Assembly (NCBI GenBank): GCA_036310005.1
Contig: JAXJSP010000044.1
Coordinates: 1-50,126 of the forward strand
Length of the DNA: 50,126 bases
Direction: 5' to 3'
From: JAXJSP01 sp036310005
Lineage (GTDB): Bacteria; Bacillota; Clostridia; Oscillospirales; Acutalibacteraceae
Both the position numbers and the translations under genes were made by a program. The notes under the pieces are model-generated. The model was given only the letters and a program-made list of their open reading frames with translations, searched no databases and was not told where the DNA came from. Below, piece by piece: positions 25,382-33,868 of this stretch; the first letter of the stretch is position 1, and each line of letters starts with the position of its first letter.

Positions 25382-26441
25382 TTTCTCCGCCTCTGACTTT
25401 AAAAACTGTACCGCTGTTTAATTTTTGCGCGATACTTTTATCACAACAGGTTAAAAATACCTGCTTTCCTTTTATATGATTTAAAATATAATCTTGCCTG
25501 TATTCGTCAAGTTCACTCATAACATCATCAAGCAGTATTATCGGCTCCTCGCCCAAAACAACATTAATAATTTCCGCTTCCGCAAGTTTGATTGCAAGCA
25601 CCGCACTTCTTTGCTGTCCCTGTGAGCCGAACGCTCTTGCGCTTTTATCATTAATTTTTATGCTTAAATCGTCCCTGTGCGGACCTATTGATGTTACTGC
25701 ACATTTGATATCATTTTCTCTTGATTTTTCAAGTGCCGATAAAAATTCTTCTTTATCGTCGCTTTGCCCGATATATTCAATCTGTAATTTTTCTTTTCCG
25801 TTTGAAATGCCCTCATAAATTTTTTGTGCCTTTTTATTTAATAAATCACAGTATTTTTTCCTGTAATGATTTATTTTTGCACCGCTTTGGGCAATCTCGT
25901 TTTCATAAGAAATGAGTAAATTATACAAATCATTATGATATTTTGCATCTTTTAAAATTGCATTTCTTTGACCTACCCCCCTTGTATATTCATATAAAAG
26001 AGGCATATATTTCGGCCAGAGTTGGCTTATTGCAATATTTAAAAATTTTCTGCGTTCACCCGGTCCGCTTTTAACCAGCGGTAAATGGTCGGGCGAAAAA
26101 ACAACAGCGGTAAAAACGCCGGCAAGCGCGCTTGCATTTTTCTTTTTTACTCCGTTTAAAAATACTTGCTTTTTCTCGCCTATTTTAATAGTCGCAGTCT
26201 GCTCTCTGTTCTGCCCGAAAAAAGATAAATTCAAAGTTAAATTATCTTTATTTATGTTTATAAGTTCGCTGTCTTTTGCGCCGCAAAATGATTTTACACC
26301 GGTAAAAAGCCAGACAGCCTCTATTAAATTTGTTTTGCCCTGCGCGTTGTTTCCGCAAATGACATTCATATTTTCATCGGCAATAAATTTGTCTGTTTTA
26401 AGGTTTCGGTAATTTTCAAAAGATAATTCAATCAGTTTCAA
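25350..26441 (-). CDS. recF: DNA replication/repair protein RecF
   Basis: A 363-residue SMC-like ATPase that loads RecA at gaps. The N terminus carries LSFENYRNLK and Walker A GNNAQGKTN. The C-terminal half has the signature SQGQQRSAVLAIKLAE and Walker B PIILLDDVMSELDEYRQ. Start is TTG 26441 with GGAG upstream, overlapping the end of rlbA. It sits in the canonical dnaN-rlbA-recF-remB order. Confidence 0.95.
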   Translation of the reverse strand: MKLIELSFENYRNLKTDKFIADENMNVICGNNAQGKTNLIEAVWLFTGVKSFCGAKDSELININKDNLTLNLSFFGQNREQTATIKIGEKKQVFLNGVKKKNASALAGVFTAVVFSPDHLPLVKSGPGERRKFLNIAISQLWPKYMPLLYEYTRGVGQRNAILKDAKYHNDLYNLLISYENEIAQSGAKINHYRKKYCDLLNKKAQKIYEGISNGKEKLQIEYIGQSDDKEEFLSALEKSRENDIKCAVTSIGPHRDDLSIKINDKSARAFGSQGQQRSAVLAIKLAEAEIINVVLGEEPIILLDDVMSELDEYRQDYILNHIKGKQVFLTCCDKSIAQKLNSGTVFKVRGGEIEKTDISSFR

Positions 26442-26447
26442 AAATTA

Positions 26448-26657
26448 TCACTCCACAACCTTTATTAACTCATTATCAAATTCAACTTCGTCATTTGCCC
26501 TTATTTTTTTACCCCGCATAAGACAGACTTGTCCGTTTACTTTAACATATCCGTCCTGAATAAGCATTTTTGCCTCTCCGCCGGAATTTACCATATTTGC
26601 AAGTTTGAGTAAACTGTCAAGCCTTATAAATTCGGTTATAATTTTAATTTCTTTCAT
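26448..26657 (-). CDS. rlbA: S4-domain RNA-binding protein YaaA/RlbA
   Basis: A 69-residue protein made of one S4 RNA-binding fold: FIRLDSLLKLANMVNSGGEAKMLIQDGYVKVNGQ and RGKKIRANDEVEF. The size and place between dnaN and recF match YaaA of Bacillus, which is linked to ribosome (50S) assembly. Its ATG overlaps the dnaN stop (TAATG). Confidence 0.9.
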   Translation of the reverse strand: MKEIKIITEFIRLDSLLKLANMVNSGGEAKMLIQDGYVKVNGQVCLMRGKKIRANDEVEFDNELIKVVE

Positions 26658-27766
26658 TATTTAAGTCTTATCGGAAGAATAATGAAAATAAATTCTTCCC
26701 CCTCAATCGGTTTTATTACTGCCTGTCCGGTTGCACCCTTGAAATTCATTTTGACTTTATCGCAGTCAGCAGCCCTTACCGCATCTAAAATATAGTTTGA
26801 GCGAAATCCTATTTCAAGATTATCTCCGTTCATTTCAATTTCAAATTCATCCTGTGCAGTTCCTATTTCGGTATTGCAGATTGCTTTAAAAATACCGTCT
26901 TTAATTATACATCTTATAGGTGTCTTTCTCGGATCTGTTACCATAGGTGAAATTCTGTCGAAAGTTTCTATCATATCTGCACAGTTATACTGCGTTCTTA
27001 AAATAATTTCTTCTTCAGTCGGAATTAATTTTTCAAAATCTAAAAATTCACCGTCAATAAGTCTTGAAATAACAGTAATATTATTAATTTCAAAAATTAT
27101 ATGTCTTGTTGAAGAATAAATGTGTATGTCACCGTCTTCACTTTCACACATTTTAAGTATCTCAGCCATCGCTTTTGCAGGGCAGATAAAAGCAAGTCTT
27201 ATGTCGCTTTCTAATTTTTCTTTTCTTATTGCAATTCTGTATCCGTCGATTGCCGCCATCATAATTTCACCGTTTTCAATCGCACAGAAAAGTCCCGTAT
27301 AAATTGCTTTTGGTGATATGCTCGGCTCTGCATGACAAAAAATTGTCTGTCTTATCATTGATGCAAATAAATCTTTATCAAGACTTATTTCTTTTCCGTT
27401 TTCAACTGTCGGCAAACCAGGATACTCGTCGGCATTGATACCTACTAAATTAAACACCGATTTTGACAAACTGATAGTACAAAAGTTTCTCTCGTTTACT
27501 TCAACTTTAACTGTGCCCTCAGGTAATTTTCTTAAAATATCGGTAAATAATTTTGCATCTAATATAATTTTACCTTCCTGTTTTATATCTGCCTCGACAT
27601 TGGTTTTCATAGCCATTTCCAAATCATAACCGGTTAAAGTTAAATTACCGTTTTTTGCTATGATAAGGATACCTGTCAATGCAGCCATAGGTGATTTATT
27701 AGATACTGCTCTGCTGACTTTCAACGCTTGTTCGCATAAAACTGATTTGTCACAAGTAAAAATCAT
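26657..27766 (-). CDS. dnaN: DNA polymerase III beta sliding clamp
   Basis: A 369-residue clamp that tethers the replicative polymerase. N-terminal MIFTCDKSVLCEQALKVSRAV, the LTGYDLEMAM segment, the ISPKAIYTG middle domain and the C-terminal IILPIRLK end are all typical. The frame opens with a TTG at 27787, but the ATG at 27766 has GGAGAGAGG upstream and gives the family N terminus. It is second in the dnaA operon, after a long 365-nt gap. Confidence 0.96.
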   Translation of the reverse strand: MIFTCDKSVLCEQALKVSRAVSNKSPMAALTGILIIAKNGNLTLTGYDLEMAMKTNVEADIKQEGKIILDAKLFTDILRKLPEGTVKVEVNERNFCTISLSKSVFNLVGINADEYPGLPTVENGKEISLDKDLFASMIRQTIFCHAEPSISPKAIYTGLFCAIENGEIMMAAIDGYRIAIRKEKLESDIRLAFICPAKAMAEILKMCESEDGDIHIYSSTRHIIFEINNITVISRLIDGEFLDFEKLIPTEEEIILRTQYNCADMIETFDRISPMVTDPRKTPIRCIIKDGIFKAICNTEIGTAQDEFEIEMNGDNLEIGFRSNYILDAVRAADCDKVKMNFKGATGQAVIKPIEGEEFIFIILPIRLK

Positions 27767-28131
27767 AAAAAATTTTCCTCTCTCCAATAAAATGTATATA
27801 TAGATAGTAGTTATTATTAGTGTCTGTTAAATTTATGAAAACTCTCAAAAGATGCATAAACTGAATAAAAAACGGACAAACTATCTTTTTAAAGTATGTT
27901 TAATAAAAGTTGAAGTTTTCGAAAAAAATAAGTATTAAACAAAGATGTTGAAAAGTAATTGTTGAATGTTAAAAACTCTGTTTAAAAAAGTTTAATTTTA
28001 AATGTTGATGATTAAACAATTATTAGAAGTGCCGACAGAAAACTATATAATCTGCCTTAGGCAGTGCCGACAGAGTAACATATAATCTGCCTTAGGCAGC
28101 GATAAAAAACCATAAAAAGCAACTTAGTTGC
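27767..28131. other. dnaA-dnaN intergenic region
   Basis: 365 nt, strongly AT-rich from 27790 to 28030, with no ORF. It contains several GTTGAA/GTTTAA words but no clear DnaA box (TTATNCACA or its complement), so it is a weak candidate for an unwinding region only. Bases 28030-28131 are occupied by palindromic repeats. Confidence 0.5.
28030..28131. repeat. Tandem palindromic repeats at the 3' end of dnaA
   Basis: Two units, each GCCGACAG, an A-rich ATATAAT stretch and the palindrome CTGCCTTAGGCAG (28052-28064 and 28087-28099), followed by GCAAC-TTA-GTTGC (28119-28131). The last base touches the dnaA stop codon. The same order of elements occurs at 20482-20548 with different stem bases. Confidence 0.75.
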
Positions 28132-29415
28132 CTATGATTGTAGGTTTTTGATAATGTCTTCAATTATTTCTTTATCTTTCGCGTTTGTTTTCATTAAATT
28201 TTCAACTTCAGTCAATGAATAGCAGACAGTTGCGTGGTTTCTTCCGAAAGGTTCACCTATTTGAGTTAAAGTTAAATCGGTTGTCTGTTTTATTACATAC
28301 ATTGAAATCTGTCTTGCTTTTGAAATCAAAGCACCGCGTTTTTGTGAAACAATATCTTCAGCCGAAACATTGTAAGTTCTTCCTATTTCTTCAATAATTC
28401 TCTGCGCGGTAATCGGGTTTTGATATGTATCGACTTTAACTTCGTTGATAGCGGACTGCACGATAGATTTATTAAGCACTTTTCCGTCTAAATTGACAAG
28501 CGCCTCTAATTTTTTAACAACGCCTTCTAACTGGCGGATATTAAGTTTAATCTGGTCTGCGATATAAAATACGATATCGGAATCAATTTCAATTTTTAAT
28601 TCTTTTGCTTTGTTCTGGATAATCGCAACCCTTGTTTCAAATTCCGGTGGTGCAATATCGCACAAAAGACCGTGTTCCAAGCGTGATAAAATTCTGTCGC
28701 CCAAAGTTTTAATATCTTTCGGCGGACGGTCGGAGGTTACTACGATTTGCTTTCCGTTTTGATGCAAAGCATTGAATGTATTAAAAAATTCTTCCTGTAT
28801 TGACGGTTTTCCCGCAATAAAGTGGATATCGTCCAAAAGCAAAAAGTCAACCTGTCTGTACTTTTGCCGAAACTGCTCCATAGTGCCGAGTTTAATTCCG
28901 TCTATGACTTCGTTACCGAATTCTTCCGCTCTTATGTATAGTAGTTTTTTATCGGGAAAGTCTTTTTTGACTTTATTGTAAATTGCCATAGCAAGGTGAG
29001 TTTTTCCGACTCCGGAATTTCCGTATAAAACAAGCGGGTTATAAATGATATTTTTGTGTTCGCTTACCGCTCTTGCCGCTGCGTGAGCAAACCTGTTTGA
29101 AGCGCCGATTACAAAATTATCAAAAGTATATTCACTGCCGGGTTCTTTTTCTTCAACAATTTCTTCCTCTTCTTCGACAACGGTTAAATTTATATCAATT
29201 CCTGCAAGTTCTTTAAAAGCGTCAATAATTACGGTATTATAATTTTTTTCAATAACATCTTTTGTCACGATATTATCAACTTTTAAGACAAGGTTGACAC
29301 CGTCAAAAGATACGGGAACAATGTCTTTCATCCAAAGATTATATACGACTGCCGCGACTCTGTTTTCTTTAATATCCGTAAGAATTAAATTCCACAAATC
29401 TTCGTAATTTTGCAC
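28132..29415 (-). CDS. dnaA: Chromosomal replication initiator DnaA
   Basis: A 427-residue AAA+ initiator. Domain I is at the N terminus (NYEDLWNLILTDIKENR). After an acidic linker, YTFDNFVIGASNRFAHAAARAV opens the ATPase, with Walker A YGNSGVGKTH and Walker B FLLLDDIHF. The C-terminal domain IV has RNHATVCYSLTEVE for DnaA-box recognition. The frame runs up to ATG 29451, but AAGGAG lies inside that extension, 10 nt before a GTG at 29415 that gives the usual N terminus, so GTG is the likely start. It is the first gene of the dnaA-gyrA operon. Confidence 0.95.
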   Translation of the reverse strand: MQNYEDLWNLILTDIKENRVAAVVYNLWMKDIVPVSFDGVNLVLKVDNIVTKDVIEKNYNTVIIDAFKELAGIDINLTVVEEEEEIVEEKEPGSEYTFDNFVIGASNRFAHAAARAVSEHKNIIYNPLVLYGNSGVGKTHLAMAIYNKVKKDFPDKKLLYIRAEEFGNEVIDGIKLGTMEQFRQKYRQVDFLLLDDIHFIAGKPSIQEEFFNTFNALHQNGKQIVVTSDRPPKDIKTLGDRILSRLEHGLLCDIAPPEFETRVAIIQNKAKELKIEIDSDIVFYIADQIKLNIRQLEGVVKKLEALVNLDGKVLNKSIVQSAINEVKVDTYQNPITAQRIIEEIGRTYNVSAEDIVSQKRGALISKARQISMYVIKQTTDLTLTQIGEPFGRNHATVCYSLTEVENLMKTNAKDKEIIEDIIKNLQS

Positions 29416-29545
29416 TCTTTTTAAACTCCTTTTTTTACTTAAAATAATCAAATCATATATACATTCATTTTACCATAAATTTAATATTTTTACAAGGAAA
29501 ATTATATAGTTTTCAACAATATTATCATTTATTTTTAATTATTAC

Positions 29546-29574
29546 TTTACATATCAAAAACAGTGTGATAAAAT
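29546..29574 (+). promoter_or_regulatory. Promoter of the THF riboswitch-folT unit
   Basis: TTTACA (29546-29551), 17-nt spacer and TAAAAT (29569-29574), so transcription starts near 29581, right at the riboswitch 5' end. Confidence 0.7.
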
Positions 29575-29581
29575 AGGCAAA

Positions 29582-29736
29582 AACAGAGTAGGTACATAAG
29601 CGTTCAGTGTTATCGAGAACGGGGAGTTGTCCGATAAACGAAACAGATTTTTCTTGCGATTTATGTACCGCATCCCGCTGTAAATAAGTGATATTTTTAC
29701 CTCTTATTTATTGTTTGGGAATAGGAGGTATTTTTT
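29582..29736 (+). ncRNA. Tetrahydrofolate (THF) riboswitch and expression platform
   Basis: Bases 29584-29680 carry the conserved THF riboswitch blocks in order: AGAGTAGG, a GTTCAGTG-type core, ACGGGGAGTTGTCCGATAAA, ACGAAACA, TTGCGAT and GCATCCCGCT. ACAG (29582-29585) can pair with CTGT (29678-29681) as P1. Downstream, TACCTCTTAT can pair with ATAGGAGGTA around the folT ribosome site, while TAAATAAG (about 29682-29689) can instead capture CTTATTTA. This makes a translational switch likely. The riboswitch class is recognised from memory, and the pairing is by eye. Confidence 0.9.
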
Positions 29737-30264
29737 ATGAAAAAAAATTTAATTTTTAAACTGTGTTTTACGGCAGTAATGAGCGGACTTTTTGTGGTAC
29801 TTGATTTGGTATCCATAAAACTCGGTAATCAACTTAAAATTACCGTAAGCGGTTTGCCGATTATTTTAGTCGCGTTGCTGTTCGGTCCGATTTACGGATG
29901 TGTGTCGGGACTGCTCGGCGCGTTTATAGGGCAGTTGTTATCTTACGGGTTGAGCGCAACTACGGTTTTGTGGATATTGCCCGCGGGTATAAGGGGACTG
30001 CTTGTCGGTTTAGTCTTTTTAGCATTCAGCAAAAGCGATAAGTATATTTATATTTTGATTAATATCATTATTTCTTCTCTTGCTGTTACCGCGGCAAATA
30101 CATTGGTGCTTTACATAGACTCAAACATTTACGGTTATTATAATCCGCTTACTTTTTTAAGCGATGCCGGTGTAAGAGTAGTATCCAGTATAATTACCGC
30201 GCTCGCATTAAGCATAGTAACTCTACCTGTTTATAAGGCAATCAAAAAACAATTTAAAAATTAA
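29737..30264 (+). CDS. folT: Folate ECF transporter S component FolT
   Basis: A 175-residue membrane protein with about six hydrophobic segments. It fits the ECF S-component size, and KLGNQLKITVSGLPIILVALLFGPIYG matches the FolT family. S components bind the vitamin and dock with a shared energising module (EcfA/A'/T), which is not encoded in the window. The folate assignment is supported by the THF riboswitch directly upstream. It is the only plus-strand gene inside the 20.6-41.5 kb minus-strand block. Confidence 0.9.
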   Translation: MKKNLIFKLCFTAVMSGLFVVLDLVSIKLGNQLKITVSGLPIILVALLFGPIYGCVSGLLGAFIGQLLSYGLSATTVLWILPAGIRGLLVGLVFLAFSKSDKYIYILINIIISSLAVTAANTLVLYIDSNIYGYYNPLTFLSDAGVRVVSSIITALALSIVTLPVYKAIKKQFKN

Positions 30265-30293
30265 AAAAGGACAGTTTTTACTGTCCTTTTTTT
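30263..30293. terminator. Bidirectional terminator, folT / DUF436
   Basis: A 12-13-bp stem (30263-30275 with 30280-30292) rich in A at the 5' side and T at the 3' side, so it can end folT on the plus strand and the convergent gene on the minus strand. Confidence 0.88.
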
Positions 30294-30840
30294 AAAGCAT
30301 TTTATCATTATAGATTGCTCTTTCGCCGCCGATAAATTTCGGTCTTGTTCTTGCGGTAACGACATTAGCGTTACCTATTTTTTTAACTTGCAGTCTTACG
30401 GGCACCGCAACGCTTTTTAAATGCATACCAATCAAGGTATCGCCTATATCAATTCCCGCGTCGGCTCTGACAGATTCAACAGCGACCGGGTTTTCAAAAT
30501 TCTCATAGCAGGTGACAGCAAAACTGCCGCCTGCTTTTATTTGCGGTACGACATTGACTATCTCTGAATTTTTCAAATCGGCATATTCTTTTTCAACAAT
30601 CAACGCCCTGTTTAAATGCTCGCAGCACTGTGCCGCAAGGAAAATTCCGTTTTGTTTTAGTATTGGATAAACTCCCTCAAACACCGCTTTTGCACATTCA
30701 ATCGACGAGCCTTGCCCGATATTTTGCCCTGCAATCTCACTTGATGAGCAGCCGATTACAAGCAAATCTCCCTTTTTTAAGCCGGCGGTGTTTATAAGTT
30801 CGCTTACTGCATTTAAAGCCGATAATTTAATATTTTCCAT
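30292..30840 (-). CDS. DUF436 / TIGR01440 protein (YwlG-like, UPF0340)
   Basis: A 182-residue protein matching the YwlG/UPF0340 family: LLVIGCSSSEIAGQNIGQGSS near the N terminus, FLAAQCCEHLNRALIVE in the middle and IGMHLKSVAVPVRL towards the end. No biochemical role is established for the family. It follows serS by 11 nt and is the last gene of that transcript. Confidence 0.85.
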   Translation of the reverse strand: MENIKLSALNAVSELINTAGLKKGDLLVIGCSSSEIAGQNIGQGSSIECAKAVFEGVYPILKQNGIFLAAQCCEHLNRALIVEKEYADLKNSEIVNVVPQIKAGGSFAVTCYENFENPVAVESVRADAGIDIGDTLIGMHLKSVAVPVRLQVKKIGNANVVTARTRPKFIGGERAIYNDKML

Positions 30841-30851
30841 TTTAATCTACC

Positions 30852-32138
30852 TTAATGAGTTGGAATAAGGACTTCTTTTTTGCCCATGTACGGACGCAAA
30901 ACTTCGGGTATTTTTATACTTCCGTCTGCTTGCAGATTGTTTTCAAGAAAAGCAATCAACATTCTCGGCGGCGCAACGACGGTATTATTAAGAGTGTGTG
31001 CAAAATAATTGCCTTTTTCACCCTTAATTCTGATTTTAAGTCGTCTTGCCTGTGCATCACCGAGGTTTGAACATGAGCCGACTTCAAAGTATTTTTTCTG
31101 TCTTGGCGACCACGCTTCAACATCGTATGATTTTACTTTCAAGTCTGCTAAATCTCCCGAGCAACACTCAAGCGTTCTTACGGGAATGTCCATTGAACGG
31201 AATAAATCAACCGTGTTTTGCCATAATTTATCAAACCACATTTTTGAGTCCTCAGGCTCGCAAACGACTATCATTTCCTGTTTTTCAAACTGATGTATTC
31301 TGTAAACGCCTCTTTCTTCAATTCCGTGCGCTCCCTTTTCTTTTCTGAAACACGGTGAATATGAAGTAAGAGTGTACGGTAATTTTTCTTTCGGGTTAAT
31401 AGTATCAATGAATTTTCCTATCATTGAATGTTCGCTTGTACCGATTAAATAAAGGTCCTCACCCTCGATTTTATACATCATAGCATCCATTTCGGCAAAT
31501 GACATAACACCGGTGACAACATTCGAGCGAATCATAAAAGGCGGTACGCAGTAGGTAAAGCCTCTGTCTATCATAAAATCTCTTGCGTAAGCGATAACTG
31601 CAGAATGAAGTCTTGCAATATCGCCCATAAGATAGTAAAATCCGTTGCCTGCAACCTTGCGCGCCGAATCTAAATCTATTCCGTCAAAACGCTCCATTAT
31701 ATCAGAGTGATACGGAATTTCAAAATCGGGAACGACGGGCTCACCGTATTTTTTAATCTCCACATTTTCAGAGTCGTCTTTGCCGATAGGCACGCTCTCG
31801 TCAATGATGTTCGGAATAACCATCATTATCTCTTTTACCTGTCTTTCAAGGTCTGCCGCCTTTTGCTCACACTCTTCAAGTTGCTTTGCAAATGCGCCGA
31901 CTTGTGCCTTCGCCTCTTCCGCCTTGTCTTTTTCACCCTTTGCCATATACATACCGATTTGCTTTGAAATAGTATTTCTCTCGGCTCTTAACTTGTCCGT
32001 TTCAAGTTTTGCTTCCCTGAAAAGTCTGTCAAGTTCAATAACCTTGTCAACAAGTTCGAGTTTTGAGTGCTGAAACTTATTTTCAATGTTTTTCTTAACA
32101 ATATCGGGGTTTTCTCTTAAAAATTTAATGTCTATCAT
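30852..32138 (-). CDS. serS: Seryl-tRNA synthetase
   Basis: A 428-residue class II synthetase. Residues ~30-105 are the coiled-coil tRNA-binding arm. Motif 2 is PCFRKEKGAHGIEERGVYRIHQFEKQE; the catalytic domain also shows TFCVPP-like TYCVPPFMI and the motif 3 region EVLRPYMGK. The Ser-binding segment GTSEHSM replaces the more common GTAE form. RBS AAGGTG before the ATG. It is located 16 nt after parB. Confidence 0.95.
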   Translation of the reverse strand: MIDIKFLRENPDIVKKNIENKFQHSKLELVDKVIELDRLFREAKLETDKLRAERNTISKQIGMYMAKGEKDKAEEAKAQVGAFAKQLEECEQKAADLERQVKEIMMVIPNIIDESVPIGKDDSENVEIKKYGEPVVPDFEIPYHSDIMERFDGIDLDSARKVAGNGFYYLMGDIARLHSAVIAYARDFMIDRGFTYCVPPFMIRSNVVTGVMSFAEMDAMMYKIEGEDLYLIGTSEHSMIGKFIDTINPKEKLPYTLTSYSPCFRKEKGAHGIEERGVYRIHQFEKQEMIVVCEPEDSKMWFDKLWQNTVDLFRSMDIPVRTLECCSGDLADLKVKSYDVEAWSPRQKKYFEVGSCSNLGDAQARRLKIRIKGEKGNYFAHTLNNTVVAPPRMLIAFLENNLQADGSIKIPEVLRPYMGKKEVLIPTH

Positions 32139-32154
32139 TTTTTATCACCTTTCA

Positions 32155-32985
32155 TTATCTGCCTAATAATTTTGCTAAATCGGTAAGTTCGCTGTCCGAA
32201 TAAAACTCTATTTCAAGGGTAGATTTCTTTTCGCCCTTTGTAATTTTTATTTTTCTGCCGAGTGCCTTTGTCAAGGCAATCTGTACCTCCTTGTAATAAG
32301 TAGGCGTTGACTTGTGTTCGCTCGCTTTTTTGGGTTTTGCAGCGGCGAGTTTTTCTATCTCCCTTACCGACGCGCCTTTAAGACTTAACTCAACTGCCTC
32401 TTTTAACAGCGCTTTGTCCTCAATAGAGAGCATCGCTCTTGCGTGACCGAATGAGATTTTACCATTTTTTAGTAAATCTAATATATCGTCGGGCAGATTT
32501 AAAATTCTTACAGAGTTTGCGACCGCAGAACGAGATTTACCTACGACTTCGGCAACTTTTTCCTGGGTTAAAGAATTTTTCTCCATAAGTTGTTTATAGC
32601 CGAGCGCTTCTTCAACAGGGTTTAAATCTTCTCTTTGCAGATTTTCTATCAGCGCCAAAGTTCTGCACTCATCGTCTGTCATTTCTTTTATGATAACAGG
32701 CACGCTTTCGAGTCCTGCGAGTTTGCTTGCACGCCAGCGGCGTTCACCGGCGACAATCTGATAATTAAGAGAATTAGTAGGCCTTACAACAATCGGCTGT
32801 AAAAGTCCGTGCTGTTTTATTGAGTCTGCAAGTTCTGCAAGCGCCTTATCGTCGAAATTTTTTCTCGGCTGGTTTTTATTGGGCTCAATTTCGCTCAGGC
32901 GCAGAATTTTCAGGCTTTCGCTTTGATTTTGATTTTCATTGAACAGAGATTCAAGACCTCTGCCGAGTCCGAATTTTTGTGCCAT
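32155..32985 (-). CDS. parB: Chromosome partition protein ParB (Spo0J)
   Basis: A 276-residue CTP-dependent DNA clamp that loads at parS. The N terminus GLGRGLESLF is the ParA-interacting peptide of Spo0J. GLLQPIVVRP, GERRWRASKLAG and ALIENLQREDLNPVEEA form the CTP-binding ParB/Srx motifs. The HTH follows (TQEKVAEVVGKSRSAVANSVRIL). It starts 2 nt after the parA stop. A parS site lies about 870 bp upstream, between parA and noc. Confidence 0.95.
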   Translation of the reverse strand: MAQKFGLGRGLESLFNENQNQSESLKILRLSEIEPNKNQPRKNFDDKALAELADSIKQHGLLQPIVVRPTNSLNYQIVAGERRWRASKLAGLESVPVIIKEMTDDECRTLALIENLQREDLNPVEEALGYKQLMEKNSLTQEKVAEVVGKSRSAVANSVRILNLPDDILDLLKNGKISFGHARAMLSIEDKALLKEAVELSLKGASVREIEKLAAAKPKKASEHKSTPTYYKEVQIALTKALGRKIKITKGEKKSTLEIEFYSDSELTDLAKLLGR

Positions 32986-32987
32986 AA

Positions 32988-33749
32988 CTATCTCCTTTTT
33001 AATATTTCGTCACAAAGGGCGTTATAAGCGATTGCGCCCTTATTTTTACTGTCGTAATACTGTATCGGTTTTCCGTATGACGGAGCCTCGCTCAAACGAA
33101 CGGAGCGCGGTATAAAAGTAGCAAAAACCTTACGCGGAAAGAAATTTTTGACCTCGTTTACCACCTGTTGAGTTAAATTAAGTCGTCCGTCGTACATTGT
33201 AAAGAGTATTCCCTCCAAATCAAGCGAGGGGTTATATCTTGTTTTAACAAGTCTTACCGTCGACATCAGTTGACTCAGTCCCTCAAGGGCAAAATACTCG
33301 CATTGAATAGGCACAAGCACTCTGTCCGAGGCATTGAGTGCGTTTAAAGTAATAAGCCCCAGAGCGGGCGGACAGTCGAGCAGAATATAATCGTATTTTT
33401 GCGCAACTAAAGCGATAGCGGTTTTAAGAACATCGTGGCGGTCGGGTAAATCAATCATCTCGATTTCCGCGCCGACCAGATTAATGCTTGAAGGCACCAC
33501 ATATAAATTTTCAAACGGTGTTTTTATAGTGGCATCATCTGTTTTGCCGCCGTTTACAAGCACATCGTAACTTGATGCGGTAAGGCTTTTTTTATCTATA
33601 CCCAGACCGCTTGTCGTATTTCCCTGCGGGTCAATATCAATGAGTAATGTTTTAAGTCCGCGTAGACCGAATGCCGCGGCAAGATTGACAGCAGTTGTGG
33701 TTTTTCCCACTCCGCCCTTTTGGTTAACAACTGAAATAATACGAGCCAT
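32988..33749 (-). CDS. parA: Chromosome partition ATPase ParA (Soj)
   Basis: A 253-residue deviant Walker ATPase: VVNQKGGVGKTTTAVNLAAA with the signature lysine, IDIDPQGNTTSGLG and YILLDCPPALGLITLNAL. It binds DNA non-specifically as an ATP dimer and responds to ParB. GAGGAG precedes the ATG. It is the first gene after the parS/terminator element and has its own promoter. Confidence 0.95.
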   Translation of the reverse strand: MARIISVVNQKGGVGKTTTAVNLAAAFGLRGLKTLLIDIDPQGNTTSGLGIDKKSLTASSYDVLVNGGKTDDATIKTPFENLYVVPSSINLVGAEIEMIDLPDRHDVLKTAIALVAQKYDYILLDCPPALGLITLNALNASDRVLVPIQCEYFALEGLSQLMSTVRLVKTRYNPSLDLEGILFTMYDGRLNLTQQVVNEVKNFFPRKVFATFIPRSVRLSEAPSYGKPIQYYDSKNKGAIAYNALCDEILKRR

Positions 33750-33786
33750 TGTATCTCCTCTTTGAATATTTGCATAAGTACTTATT

Positions 33787-33814
33787 ATTATACCATATTT
33801 GATAAATAAGTAAA
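33787..33814 (-). promoter_or_regulatory. parA promoter
   Basis: On the minus strand: TTTACT (33814-33809), 16-nt spacer and TATAAT (33792-33787), 38 nt before the parA ATG. It lies between parA and the parS hairpin, so ParB spreading from parS could affect it. Confidence 0.55.
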
Positions 33815-33836
33815 TAGGTTTTAATAAAAAAACAAA

Positions 33837-33862
33837 GCCATTGTTCCACGTGAAACAATGGC
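33837..33862 (-). promoter_or_regulatory. parS: parS site forming the noc terminator
   Basis: TGTTCCACGTGAAACA (33842-33857) is a full parS site. It is extended on both sides by GCCAT/ATGGC into a 26-bp near-perfect palindrome (33837-33862). On the minus strand this is followed by TTTGTTTTTTTATT, so the RNA copy is a classical Rho-independent terminator for noc, which ends at 33869. Confidence 0.9.
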
Positions 33863-33868
33863 GTTATT

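Noticed and set aside
29416..29451. ATG start of dnaA at 29451
   Set aside because: No ribosome site precedes it, and the AAGGAG inside this stretch fits the GTG at 29415, which gives a normal DnaA N terminus.
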